A stretch of DNA of 64,000 bases, taken from the NCBI GenBank assembly GCA_964017145.1, contig OZ024844.1, positions 2,356,001-2,420,000 on the forward strand. Reading direction: 5' to 3'. Source of the stretch: Agrocybe praecox (taxonomy: Eukaryota > Basidiomycota > Agaricomycetes > Agaricales > Agrocybaceae). Each line of letters begins with the position of its first letter. Position 1 is the first letter of the stretch. Positions 19,852 to 33,514 of this stretch are shown here, in pieces. A program made the translations under genes and the position numbers. Under the pieces are notes generated by a model. It did not search any database and was not told the origin of the DNA. It saw only the letters and a program-made list of their open reading frames with translations.

Positions 19852-21394
19852 TTAATGTGACGAAGTTTCTTGGTGGTGCTGCTTTAATGCAATTTCATCT
19901 GCAAATACGACGTTGGATACATTGAAGATTTCCAAAGTGTGGTCAGGATTGAATCTTCGGCCTTTATTAAGCCATATCCACTTGAAACCATGATGGTAGA
20001 ACAAAGCAGGACCCCAACGCTGAGTCAAGCCGTTGGAGGGATCGGACCAACCTGGCCAGTCCAAGTATACAGGGGATCCGTGCAAGCAGTTGCTATTGAC
20101 CTTTTAACCTGCGATCAATAGAGATGACACAACGATAGTACGCACAAGTGAAGCAATTTTGGAAGAACATTTTTACCCTTATCGTATGGTTTACGGGCGT
20201 CAGTATGTGGTGTATAAGATCGGGAGATGTCAGAGACATACCTCCTGGGGTGTATCTTTGATGTGAATTTGGTGGGATAGGTCTTCTTCCATGGTAACCA
20301 ATTCATCCCCCAAACCTGTGAGGTATGTATCTAGAAGACACGTAGTGACCTCGAAGTCATAACTCAAAGGCTCAAATATGTCGGGGCGATGATCTACAAT
20401 GGCCCACCAATAACCTTGATCGCCTAGTCTGACATTATCGTAGTGACCTTTACCATCTCCTCCTGGTTCACCGTACATGGCCCTGAATGCTTCCGGCGCC
20501 AAAGATGGTGGTGTCAAGTTTAAGTCCCGATAGACGCTTGAGTCCATTAAGCGCAGCGATCTAAGTTTTTCGAGGTCGAGCAACATAACACAGGAACAGA
20601 TCCTTGATGCGTGGTGCCATTCAGGGGCAATTTGATCAGGATGGCTCGCCATAACTATTGCAGTGGAAGGTCGTAAAGTATCGAAAACGTCCCATAGTAA
20701 CGCGGGATCGGAAATGAAGAAAGCATCTGTATCAATATAGATGGATTTCTTAACGTTTGCAGGTATTATTTCATGGATAAACAATTTCATTAAACCGGCT
20801 AGGTAGTAGAAAAAAAGTCACGGTCGTCACCACAATGAAAATGGAGACGTAGGAAGATACTCACGAAGTCCGGCCGAGTGGTCTGTCTGTATGGACCCCT
20901 CGCGAGCGACGCGGTCGAGCATGCTTTGCCATGTTGGTCGATGAAACCATATTCGTACATGATGGAGGGGGGTCTGCACTAATGCCATTCGTATTCGGAG
21001 AATTGCTTCTGCCTCGTCATCGCATATAATATGGATATCGGAAGGTCTTGAATTATACATAATTATAGACTAGAATTTGACATATCAGCGACTGGAAGAA
21101 GGAGAATGTGAACGAGTCAACCACCTTAAGCAAGAGAGCCCCCTCTATAGCCGAGGACTCTGACCACATTATGAGTGTGAAGACAACCGGTTCGGCATGG
21201 GGTGTGGGTGGGACGGAGGACGCAGACTGGTTATTGCGGGAGGAAGGGTGCGGAGATGAGAACGAAGGACGGTCTTGGGCAATCTCGTGGGCGAAGAAGA
21301 GAAGAGACAGACAGAAGGCTATGATAGCGACATAAGCCAATTTGCGCCTGCGGAGGAAACCTGACAAAAAGGCAGACTCAGAGCGCCCGGACAT
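19852..21394 (-). CDS. Type II membrane glycosyltransferase, GT8-like
   Basis: A Golgi-type glycosyltransferase. The start at 21394 opens a short cytosolic basic segment (RRRK) followed by a single membrane anchor AYVAIIAFCLSLLFFA, then a Ser/Pro-rich stem. The catalytic domain shows SDIHIICDDEAE, a conserved helix LMKLFIHEIIPANVKKS and the metal-binding YIDTDAFF, a DxD motif of the GT-A fold as in GT8 and LARGE-type enzymes. Later come NVRLGDQGYWWAIV and HHGFKWIWLN. The spliced length is about 440 residues in roughly five exons. Donor and acceptor sugars cannot be read from the sequence; xylosyl- or glucosyltransferase activity is possible by family. It ends SSH before TAA at 19852-19854. 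Confidence 0.8.
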
Positions 21395-21930
21395 AGAAAA
21401 GAGAGATGAGACAACCGTATGTGGAGCATTTTATTGCGAGCGTAGCTAGCAACTCACAGGTATGAGCGGTCCGGCCGAGCACTCCTCTCGAACAAACAAA
21501 GCCAAAGTTTAGATACCAGATGCAGCGATGCCGCTTTTCTGTGGGCAATTCCTCAATGATTTTGACGACTTTGAACATTCAAAACTATCACAAAAACATT
21601 ACGTTTCGTATATTCGACAAAAAAATACGTCTTTCTGAGCTCTTTTCCCCTGTTTTTACAACTTGCGGGGAAAACACGGCCACTCGTGGCTTGCGGCGCC
21701 ACCAGTGACCGTTTTGAAATTGTTAGACCAGCGCCAACTTCTCCAGCTTCAGCACATAAGTTTCTGTATTATGTATGATATGATACACATTTTGGAAATA
21801 ATAAATAATGCCGTGCTTGCTCTTCTGCGTCCTCAAATTATAGAGCCAGCTTCTAGCTGGACCTTGTTTTATACAACACACATTCGTTCACCATTTTCCG
21901 TTGCCCAAAATAGCTTATCCGCTTACCACC
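21395..21930. promoter_or_regulatory. Divergent intergenic region, glycosyltransferase / DHX35
   Basis: A 536-bp gap between two outward-facing start codons. It contains short ORFs without family resemblance and a GC-rich patch near 21,660-21,710. Nothing else is recognised. Confidence 0.4.
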
Positions 21931-24686
<2,756 letters not shown>

Positions 24687-25023
24687 ATTTCATTCCAGTT
24701 GCAAATGTGGCATACACTAACTTGGTAATCAGGCTACTGGAACATGGACATGTATATAACGAGAAGCGAAGCGGCTGATCATCGCAGCGTAACTACTCAT
24801 TTGTTATTCTCGTTTGTCGACCTTGTTATTATATGATATTGAACTTCCATCCAAATTCCAACGTGCATTTGAACAGATTTGAACATCAACAAGAGTAAAT
24901 AGGATAGTGTAAAGAGTGAATTTAGTCAACCGGTTTGCCCTTCTACGCGGGGGAGAGAAAGTAGCGCTCGGAAATATTGTACATCGTATAAACACAGAAT
25001 ACAGAGGATGTTTCAGCGAGGAT
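24687..25023. other. Convergent 3' intergenic region
   Basis: A 337-bp AT-leaning gap holding the 3'UTRs of DHX35 (+) and the tetraspanin (-). No further gene or RNA was recognised. Confidence 0.4.
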
Positions 25024-25973
25024 TTAAACAAAACCCCTACCACCCCGTTTAGCGTCAATTTTCTTGAATCTTTCATCTTCTTGCCTCTGAATGAGCATAG
25101 ATAATGAGGAATTGACCTTAAAAAGTATAAAACTTCGTACCTTCTTAATTACGCACAGCGATGCTAAAAGAAGGCATAGCACAATAGCCATATAGCCATA
25201 CACCTGGGAAAAAGTTCAGCAAATCTCCAATCGTTGATACTTCTATTATATTCACCGTTCTAAGGTAGTGTTTGTGAGAACGGCCGATCACAAGTCCATG
25301 AAAAATGGGCAATCACTCACGTAAATATGTTATTCAGTGTCACATCAGCAAAGTTGGTTACAGCAGAAACACAGAAGTTGGTGGTAACGTTGGCAGCAAG
25401 ATTGGAAACGAAGTCGGGTGATTGACAGAAGCCTCCGAGCTCAACTAAATCTGTGCCGTTGAAATAACCACAACATTTGAACTAATATCGAGAAAGATTA
25501 GAACGAAACGAGACTGAACGTTGAATCGACCGTGACTAACCTGGTTTTGAATGGTGATCCGTGATGCTGGAGTTGCTGCAGCCCAGAGAACATGGAAATT
25601 GGCCCTTTCTTTCAAAGTAAACATCCAGATAAAGGTGCCAATAACCAGGATGCCGATAGCGTCAATCAAAAGCGCATAGTTGAGAATGACAAGGCCGATA
25701 GTAACATGATTCCTTTGGACGATGGCCCCGATGGACAAAACGAAAGTAACAAGTAATGCGATCCCCAAAATGGTTCCGGCTGGCACGGTTTCAGCCAGTA
25801 AACGCTGGAATATAAGATAGAAGCGTACCAGTAAGATCTGCGGAGGATATAACCATGTTCATCAAAACATTGGGAGCACGCCAGACAATCGACAAAGCCA
25901 AGGTAAGGACTCCAGCTGCAAGGAGAAAGAGATCCAACGCCACCCAAGCACCCATTAACTTCTTGGAAACCAT
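25024..25973 (-). CDS. Fungal tetraspanin, Tsp2-like
   Basis: A four-pass membrane protein. The start at 25973 opens MVSKKLMGAWVALDLFLLAA, membrane segment 1. Segment 2 (ILGIALLVTFVLSIGAIV) and segment 3 (VILNYALLIDAIGILVIGTF) lie at about 25,790-25,590. The large loop carries the tetraspanin hallmark FKCCGYFNG (about 25,470) and two more Cys (GGFCQS, NFCVSA) suited to disulfides with the CCG pair. Segment 4 is YGYMAIVLCLLLASLCVIKK (about 25,200-25,140), followed by a basic tail RQEDERFKKIDAKRGG and TAA at 25024-25026. The spliced length is about 225 residues with several short introns. Tetraspanins organise membrane complexes; in basidiomycetes the Tsp2 class is one of two known families, an assignment I make from overall shape only. 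Confidence 0.85.
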
Positions 25974-26407
25974 TCTGAACTTGACCTGTAAAAATCTGGC
26001 ATACAAGAGTTAGTACATATTCTGCAAGGGACGGGTTGAAATCCCTATTACACTTTGGAGAATTTGAAAAGCAGGGGACTCTTTCAAAGAGGCCGTAGAG
26101 AACTGGCTATTACACCGAAAAAAGAAGAAAAAGGAAGAGAGACGTTCAACGCCTCCTGCGCTTGCGCAAAGAATAAGGACAAAGAGAAGGATAGACAAAG
26201 GGACAAGAGTGGACCGTCTCTTTGAGCGATGACGAGTCGTTATGGATACCGCCATTTCCTCCTTGAAACTAACCGGTATTACATAATCAAACGGAACCGA
26301 GTCAAGCACAGCCGCTCGTTCTATACTTCAACCTGGAATAATATTCGCTTACGAATCTTGCTTTCACCTTCACCGTCACCACTACTACCATCACTTCAAC
26401 TACTACC
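25974..26407. promoter_or_regulatory. Divergent intergenic region, tetraspanin / MBF1
   Basis: A 434-bp gap between outward-facing starts. A CT/CA-rich stretch (about 26,360-26,405) precedes the MBF1 ATG, as is common for highly expressed fungal genes. No coding exon is supported. Confidence 0.45.
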
Positions 26408-27141
26408 ATGAGCGACGACTGGGATACAAAACTTGTCATTGGTTCCAAGCGCCAAGTGGCCAAAGTCACTAAGAAAGACTCGGACTTGAACGGTATGACG
26501 TGTTTTATTTCCAATCGACGACTCATACTCAACGTGTTTTCTCTGTAGCTGTGGGCTTCTATGATTCGTTCTGAAAGAAAGATAATGCTTACTCACAAAT
26601 ATACAAAGGCTCGACGGACCGGGGCTGTGGTAGCCACGGACAAGAAAACTACTGCTGGTGGAAACAAAGCTCATCAAGGTTTGTAGCCAATCTCACTCGG
26701 GTTTCCTTTGGCGTATCGACCTTCTGGTTCTAGGCACTGATCATCAACGAATTGCCAAACTCGATAGAGAGAATGAAGTTGCACCTCCCCCCAAGATAGC
26801 GCCATCTGTCGGAAAGGTGCGTATTGTCTTGTTATCATGTTCCACAATTCAATTTAATGTTTTGAAAATGGTAGGCTATGCAAGCTGCTCGTCTGGAACT
26901 GAAGTTGTCGCAGAAGGATGTGGCTCAGAAGGTTAATGAAAAGCCGTCCGTTATCCAAGATTACGAATCGAGTAAGGCTATACCAAATCCACAAATTCTG
27001 GGGAAACTGGAGAGGGTTCTCGGTGTTAAGCTTCGAGGTTAGTCTAGCCCGTGCTACTAACGTGTACCATTTTGCTAATTACAACATTGGTTCGCAGGTG
27101 CCGATATTGGCAAAAAGTTGGAAGGACCGAAGAAGTCTTGA
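26408..27141 (+). CDS. MBF1: Multiprotein-bridging factor 1 (MBF1)
   Basis: A conserved transcriptional coactivator that bridges sequence-specific factors and TBP, also tied to ribosome quality and frameshift control in yeast. The start at 26408 opens [14 protein letters not shown]. The N-terminal domain includes [13 protein letters not shown] and a [20 protein letters not shown] segment. The C-terminal Cro-type helix-turn-helix reads [20 protein letters not shown] (about 26,905-26,970) then [21 protein letters not shown] and the basic end [10 protein letters not shown], with TGA at 27139-27141. It is about 150 residues, the usual family length, with four to five introns. It is the last intact housekeeping gene before the transposon-rich part. 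Confidence 0.95.
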
Positions 27142-27287
27142 GGACGCATTGATAGATTGTTGTGTATTATTATAGATGCGATTAGAGTGGGACTATTACC
27201 TGTTTGAGGTACGGTACATGGCCATCCAATATCATACCTAAGACGGCTTTTTTCGGCCTGATGTTGTCTGGGTCGAATTCGAAAATA

Positions 27288-27345
27288 ATTACGAGTCCTC
27301 CGTAAGGAGGATGTGTTTTTATATTGGGTGACTTTCCGTAAGGTT
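27288..27345 (+). repeat. Left terminal segment of the Harbinger-like element
   Basis: It contains ATTACGAGTCCT, an internal CCTCCGTAAGGAGG hairpin, and GGGTGACTTTCC. The first and third recur, inverted, near 41,560-41,695. Confidence 0.5.
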
Positions 27346-27488
27346 TTTTATTTTTTTATTCGAGAATAGATTATGTCGGACCCTCAATTCTGAAATTTAA
27401 TCAAATAATCTATTCGCCTGATTAAACTGTAAGCCATCTGATTAAAAATAATGATGCGCAAAAGATTATCTTTCTAATTCTCACTACC

Positions 27489-27878
27489 ATGGACTACGAC
27501 ATGCAGACAGCCTGGATGATTATGGAAGATGAAGATGATGACCACGAAGAGGAACTTGCAAGAACAGCAGCAGCAATTGTAAGTGTCACCTTGCTCAAAC
27601 AAGATGAACAACAGCAAAACCGTGCCGAACGACGCCAACAAACAAGGCAATACCTCATTCGTTCTGAACTTATTCATAACCCTCGAGGACAGACACCCTG
27701 GCAAATTTTATATGCCTCCAGGAGCGACCGTGGGTTCATAACCACAATGAGCATTGATGTCAAGACTTTTGACAGCATTCTCGAGGCCAGTTTTGCTGAG
27801 CTTTGGCTATCAACACCTATCCCATGCACTGATACATCCATCCATGGTCATCGGCAAAAAGGACGATCGGATACATGA
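27489..27878 (+). pseudogene. N-terminal fragment of a Harbinger-type DDE transposase
   Basis: An open frame beginning MDYDMQTAWMIMEDEDDDHE, acidic then Gln/Arg-rich, with SELIHNPRGQTPWQILYAS, DRGFITTMSIDVKTF and WLSTPIPCTDTSIHGH, the pattern of the region before the DDE domain in agaricomycete Harbinger transposases. It stops right where relatives continue with a segment like RPGxRSLDAAGALGL, which is instead found on the same strand near 36,290. It therefore looks like the 5' part of a gene split by later insertions or deletion. No function is expected. Confidence 0.6.
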
Positions 27879-28045
27879 CCATAAATGAGATTATATTGTA
27901 ATACCTACCATGTGAACGTGACATTTTCGGTAGTGCGTTATATGATGTTGGGACCTACGGGATTCTGGTAAGTATTTGGTCTTGTTACCAGATTGAGATT
28001 TATACATCCTCATGTAACAAATCGGAGCATATATAGCAATATATT

Positions 28046-28356
28046 TGTTGGAATAACAAACCGTCCGTATACAGTACGGCGGCTATAGTTGCTTCGAGCC
28101 CGGATTTATGTTTTATATATGTTTCAACTTATGTTTTAACCTGTTTATATTTTCTTGGCATTGCAGACTAATTCTTATATATATTTTCGTACTCGATAGA
28201 ATGCTCCCTCAGTCCGTTTACACGTACTGAGGTGAGCAACAATATTTACCTTACTATAAAAAACCTTACTTACATATATTTGTAGCTTACTTTCAATAGG
28301 TATTAACCACTATGAAATATACAGTCCGTTTACACGTACTGAGCTTACTTTCAATA
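28046..28356 (+). repeat. 5' LTR of the Copia element (311 bp)
   Basis: It matches the 3' LTR except for one G/A difference seen by eye (near 28,101) and an extra 112 bp near its end. The extra part repeats AGTCCGTTTACACGTACTGAG (at about 28,211 and 28,322) and AGCTTACTTTCAATAGG. Confidence 0.9.
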
Positions 28357-31300
28357 GGTTATGGGCCCCGAGACCCGTTGCTAAGTCAATATCAACATTC
28401 ATAACCTGCAGTGCTTTCTACTCGTGCTACGTGTCCTACTACCTTGCCAGTAATGACTACCTCTATTAAACTGGGTGACGACTTCATGAAGATTCCCAAG
28501 CTAGATGAAGCTGGGAAGAACTGGGTCATCTACAAAGATCGTTTTCTCTGGTCTATCGATGCTTATGGTTTTGCCTATCATGTCGATGGGACAGAAAGAG
28601 CTCCTGCGGATCCCATCAGCAACTGAATTGTTCAGTGAGGACAGCTTTGTGCACTTGATGAAGATGAAGTCGCACTTGATACCGAATGGAGGAAAGAGCT
28701 AAAAATATGGAACCAAGGAGAAGCCATTGTTAAACAACAAATTGCAGCAACAATTTTGGACTCACTTTTTATGAAGATTCGCAGTCAGCCAACAGCACAT
28801 GACATCTGGTGAGCCTTAGCACAGGAGTTCGAGAACAAATCCAGGATGGTTTCTGTTGATCTTCGACGAAGACTCCAGATGGAGCGGTGCCCCGAAAGAG
28901 GCGACGTCCGAGCCCATTTCATGAAGCTTAGAACTATGCGAGAAGACCTCGCAGCCATGGGACAACCACCTTCTGATGATGAATTCTATGCCATCATTAT
29001 GGGCTCACTACCCCAATCCTATGATCCTTATCTATCTGCCGTCAATGCCACATCTAGCGTGATGGGCGCTACTCTCTCACCTGACGAACTCATGCAGACG
29101 ATTACAGAGGAGTACGAGCGCCGTATCTTGAACTCGAGAGGGGGAAAGAAAGAGGAGAACGTGGCCTTTTATGCCAATGACAACTATGGCCGTGGCAACA
29201 ACAACAGTAAAGGTGGCAAGCGAGGCTCGAAAAGAAATGTGGAATGCTTCAATTGCAAAAAGAAGGGCCACTATAAAAGCGAGTGCTGGGCTGAAGGTGG
29301 CCCCAAGGCAGGACAAGGTCCCAAGGACAAAGAGAAGGACGGGAAAGAGAAGGACGGGAAGGACAACAAGGGCAAGAAGAAGGTTGAGGCAGCAGCCAGT
29401 GCTCGCATAGATGACAATGACGAAGCATGGATGGCAGAGCTAGTCTCGGATGGTGAAGAGCCTGCCACACTGCCCATGGACAGTTTCGTACCCGTGTTCA
29501 GACCTGAAACCCCCAGTACTGTGACGTCCGAAACTGGAGGATCCAGCATTTTTGAGAGATTGAACAACAATGATAGTGATACAGATGATGAGAGTGTGTG
29601 GGATGATGCCTGGGACAGTGAGGACAGCATACCAGGTCTTGTCGACATCTTGGATGAGTCAGATTCCGAGAACGAGGAGCCCGAAGATGAAGGATCTGAA
29701 GGTGGCACAATTGAAGGGGAGTTCTACAGCGAAAGAGAGCACGACATACCTATGTCCACAGAGAACATCCCTGACTCTGCCCATGCCTTCACCACATCCT
29801 TCGTGGCAGCCACCCTCCAAGACCAAACCCAAGGTTCTCTTGTTGACATCAAGCTCTATGATTCAGGAGCATCACGGCACATGTTGGGCTACCGCCATCG
29901 CCTCATTAACTTTGTCGACATCCCACCCAAAGCTATAACAGCTGCAGACAGACGTTCTTTTAGCGCTACTGGCAAGGGAGACATGTGGGTTGAGCTACCT
30001 AATGGGACGGAGAAGACCAAAGTACTTCTTCGTGACGTCCTCTATGCACCCTTGATGGGTATCACCCTCGTTTCCATCAGCAGAATTGTCTCCTCAGGAT
30101 CAGCAGTCTTCTTTGTTGGGACTTCATGCAAAATCTATAACAAAAAGAAAGTTAATATCGGCAAAATCGAAGTGGAAAAAGGTCTTTACCGTGTATATGC
30201 TGCACGTCCGGAGACGGCAGGGTTCTCAAGCTGAGTAAAAGAGTATTTGACGATCGATGAGTTACATCGTCGTCTGGGGCACGTGGCACATGACACAGCA
30301 AGGAAGCTGGTCGAGAAGGGAATGATCACGGGTGTGGAGCTTGACGAGGCCAGTGTGCCATCCTTTTGTGAATCATGCGAGTGGGGAAAAGGTCATAGGA
30401 AACCTATAAGGCGAGAATGAGAGGGTGGACGAGCGGAGGCAGTGGGGGACGAGATCCATTCAGATTTGTGGGGACCAGCTTCGGTTTTCACCATTAACAG
30501 AAAGGAGTATTTCGTGTCCTTCACAGATGACCACAGCCGTTACACTATCATCTATCTCCTGCGCAAGAAAGATCAGGTCTTCGAAAATTATCTGGAGCTT
30601 GAAGCCTACCTCAAAACGCAGCACAATGTGGTCATTAAAAAGCTACACACAGACCGAGGAGGAGAATACATGAGCGTGGAATTCTCAGATCACCTCAAGA
30701 AGCAAGGCACCATACAAAGACTTACCGTTCATGACACACCAGAGTACAATGGCCTCGCCGAACGCCTTAACCGCACCCTGATGGAGAAAGTACGTGCTAT
30801 GCTACACGAGAGTGGTCTCCCGAAATTTCTCTGGGGTGAAGCACTGAACCACGTGGTCTATATAAAGAACCGTACGTGGACGCGAGCCCTCCCTGATAAA
30901 ACACCATACGAAATTCTTCACGGTGCCAAGCCCAACATGTCACACACGCACCCGTGGGGATGCAAGGTCTGGGTTCACGATAAAGGTGGATCAAAGCTGG
31001 ATGGAAGAGCAAAGGAAGGTTGATGGGTTGGATTTGATGAAGAAAGTCACGGACACCACATATATTGGGCTGGAAAGCGATCGGTCACTGTCGAAAGAAG
31101 TGTCACATTTGTTCCCAAAGTGGACATTATAGTGGAGAACATACCGCTCAAAGGGGAGGATAATGTCAAGCGCCCCGTCTCCCCTAAGCCCAGCAACAAC
31201 GAAACTGAAGCTGAAGATGAATCAGGCCCACGACGCAGCTCAAGAGTTCGTACTGAAAGTACATATATCAGACAAATCCGTGAAGGAGTTGGAAGCGCAA

Positions 31301-31932
31301 GTAACTTACCTGCTTCAGACGCATTTCCACGTGGGATACAGCTTGCACCTGTTCATGAAACAGTTGGCGAAGATGGGTTGTTAGCGGATGCTTGGGAAAT
31401 AGTTGACGGGATGGAATTTGCAATGGCGGCAGTGATGGACGCAGCGGAAGGATTAAATCCGACATATGACGAGGCAAAGAAGAGGTCGGACTGGCCAGGA
31501 TGGGAAGCAGCTATCAAGGCTGAATTAAAATTGTTGGAAGATAACGGCACTTGGAAGATTGTTGAACGGCCAGCAGGCATCAATGTTGTTGGATCGAAAT
31601 GGGTTTTGCATATCAAAAAAAATGCAGCAGGCAAAATCGACAAGTACAAAGCTCGTCTCGTCACGCAGGGATTCACACCTCTCCACAGCATCGACTACGA
31701 CAAAACATTCGCACCTGTCGCACGCCTCTCCACGTTTCGGTACCTGATTGCCTTAGCCAACCGCAATGGATGGTCAATCCAAGCTATCGACTTTGACAGC
31801 TCTTTCCTCAATTCGCCCTTAGACGACAAAGTCATCTATATGGAGCAGCCTCGAGGGTTCGGCGTCGGAAATCCACCACGCGGATTCGTCTTTCGACTTT
31901 ACAAAGCATTGTATGGGCTGAAGAAAGGTGCT

Positions 31933-32206
31933 TGCTATTAAAAGAAGTGACCAGACTGGGGATTGAACCCAGGCCCACTGGACATATACCAGACGCTCTA
32001 ACCACTGAGCTATCAGGTCTTATAGGGTCAATCCACTATATGGTATTAATGTAATCCCCACTCAATTGAGTTACTAGTCATCCACAATAGAACTGCAGTT
32101 CCCAAATGTCACGCCAACAGGCTGACCAACCAATGATGACTCAGCAACTCTCAAATGTGAGTTTTCATGATAATTTCTCACGAGTGGCAGATTACATAAT
32201 CCAACA
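31933..32206 (-). mobile_element. LTR-like insertion carrying a tRNA-like sequence
   Basis: Reverse transcriptase coding sequence stops at the codons for KKGA (31,932) and resumes at WYNTLKEALEAL (from about 32,214). Read on the minus strand the inserted DNA begins TGTTGGATTATG and ends TTAATAGCA, the TG...CA form of an LTR, 274 bp long. A 71-nt tRNA-like region lies near its 3' end. No paired copy or clear target duplication is seen in the window. It could be a solo LTR, a tRNA-derived SINE, or a chimera of both. Confidence 0.6.
31949..32019 (-). tRNA. tRNA-like sequence inside the insertion (likely not a working tRNA)
   Basis: On the minus strand the sequence folds by eye as a 71-nt cloverleaf: acceptor stem GACCTGA/TCTGGTC with one T-T mismatch, D-arm GCTC/GAGC, anticodon stem with four of five pairs, T-arm CTGGG/CCCAG perfect with loop TTCAATC. 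Box A (TAGCTCAGTGG) is intact and box B (GGTTCAATCC) has one change. The anticodon loop TATATGT has A in place of the universal U33; the formal anticodon is UAU. Lack of U33 and the stem mismatches suggest a tRNA-derived promoter module, not a decoding tRNA. Confidence 0.55.
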
Positions 32207-33310
32207 CTCACAACTGGTACAACACCTTGAAGGAGGCATTGGAAGCATTGGGATTTTTCTGTCTGGAAGCGGACCCGGGAGTATTTGTGAAGGTAGTGGA
32301 TGGGGACATTGTGATTATAGCCGTGCACGTTGACGATTGCCTTTTAACGGGCAGTTCAGACAACCTAATGAAGGAATTCAAGGTTGAGATCAACAAGAAG
32401 TACAAGATTACTAACCAAGGCGAATGTTCCTGGCTCCTCGGTGTAAAAATCAAGCGCGACCACCTCAACAAAACCATATCCCTCTCCCAGCAAGCCTACA
32501 TCAACTTGATCTTGACATGTTTCAATTTCGATGACCTGAAGCCCTCGTCGATCCCTATCGATCCCAATCAGCCCCTGTCTTGTTCGCAATGCCCCACTAC
32601 CCTAGCCGACATTGCACAAATGAAAAACATACCATATTGTGAAGCCGTAGGCTCACTGATGTACGCGTCAACAGGAACGCGTCCAGACATCACCTTTGCG
32701 ACCAATACTGTGGCGCAGTTTGTCGATAATCTGGCCTGGATCCATTGGGAGGCGGTAAAGCAAATTTTTCGTTATCTAAAAGGTACCAGGGACTTTAAAT
32801 TGGTGTATGGAGGAGATAAAATGAACCTCACTGGCTATGAGGATGCAGATGGCACCTCACAGGAGCATAGACGAGCCATATCTGGCTATGTTTTCATGGT
32901 AGATGGAGGAGCAATCTCGTGGATGTCAAAGAAACAGGAATTGGTGACATTGTCAATAGCAGAAGCCGAATACGTGGCGGCTACCCACGCCACGAAAGAA
33001 GCGATGTGGCTGTGCAGATTGGTAAGCGAAATTTTCGCACCCCTAAACATCAAGTTATTTGAGCCCACCACACTTCACGGCGACAACCAATCTGCAATCG
33101 TGCTCGCTCACAGCGGTCATTATCATGCCTGCACCAAACACATCAATATACGGTACCACTTTATTCGCTACGTCATCAAAAACGGCTCCATCAAATTTAT
33201 TTATTGCCCAACCGACGAACAAACCACCGACACACTCACCAAGGCTCTGCCGAGCACTAAGGCAAAACATTTTGCAGACACGATGGGATTGCGTACGGTT
33301 TGAAGGGGAG

Positions 33311-33509
33311 TGTTGGAATAACAAACCGTCCGTATACAGTACGGCGGCTATAGTTGCTTCGAGCCCAGATTTATGTTTTATATATGTTTCAACTTATGTT
33401 TTAACCTGTTTATATTTTCTTGGCATTGCAGACTAATTCTTATATATATTTTCGTACTCGATAGAATGCTCCCTCAGTCCGTTTACACGTACTGAGCTTA
33501 CTTTCAATA
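33311..33509 (+). repeat. 3' LTR of the Copia element (199 bp)
   Basis: Begins TGTTGGAATAACA right after the polypurine tract AAGGGGAG and ends TTTCAATA, followed by the ATATT target duplication. Confidence 0.92.
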
Positions 33510-33514
33510 ATATT

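Larger units (their letters stand above)
28453..33303 (+). pseudogene. Copia gag-pol, broken
   Basis: Gag begins at 28453 (MTTSIKLGDDFMKIPKLDEA), shifts frame near 28,630, then has TGA at about 28,811 before a long open frame 28,846-30,234. That frame holds a CCHC zinc knuckle (CFNCKKKGHYKSEC) and the protease motif YDSGASRHM. After TGA (30,232) come the integrase HHCC region (ELHRRLGH then CESCEWGKG), another TGA (30,416), the integrase core (DLWGPA, FTDDHSRY, GGEY, NGLAERLNRT), TGA (31,021), then reverse transcriptase (KWVLHIKKN, AIDFDSSFLN) cut at ALYGLKKGA by an insertion. The downstream frame 32,227-33,303 carries HVDDCLLTG (the catalytic YVDD-type box) and RNase H motifs (SGYVFMVDGGAISW, AEAEYVA, HGDNQSA). 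It cannot make a full polyprotein. Confidence 0.92.
28046..33509 (+). mobile_element. Ty1/Copia LTR retrotransposon, defective
   Basis: Both LTRs begin TGTTGGAATAACA and end TTTCAATA. The host sequence ATATT at 28041-28045 is repeated at 33510-33514 as a 5-bp target duplication. A polypurine tract AAGGGGAG lies directly before the 3' LTR. Internal order is gag, protease, integrase, reverse transcriptase, RNase H, so Copia type. The coding region is interrupted by a frameshift near 28,630, in-frame TGA codons, and a 274-bp insertion at 31,933-32,206. It sits inside the Harbinger-like element. The LTR end TA instead of CA is unusual. Confidence 0.93.

Noticed and set aside
31949..32019. Functional nuclear tRNA-Ile(UAU) gene
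   Set aside because: U33 is missing, two stems have mismatches, and it is embedded in an inserted repeat; a tRNA-derived module is more likely.
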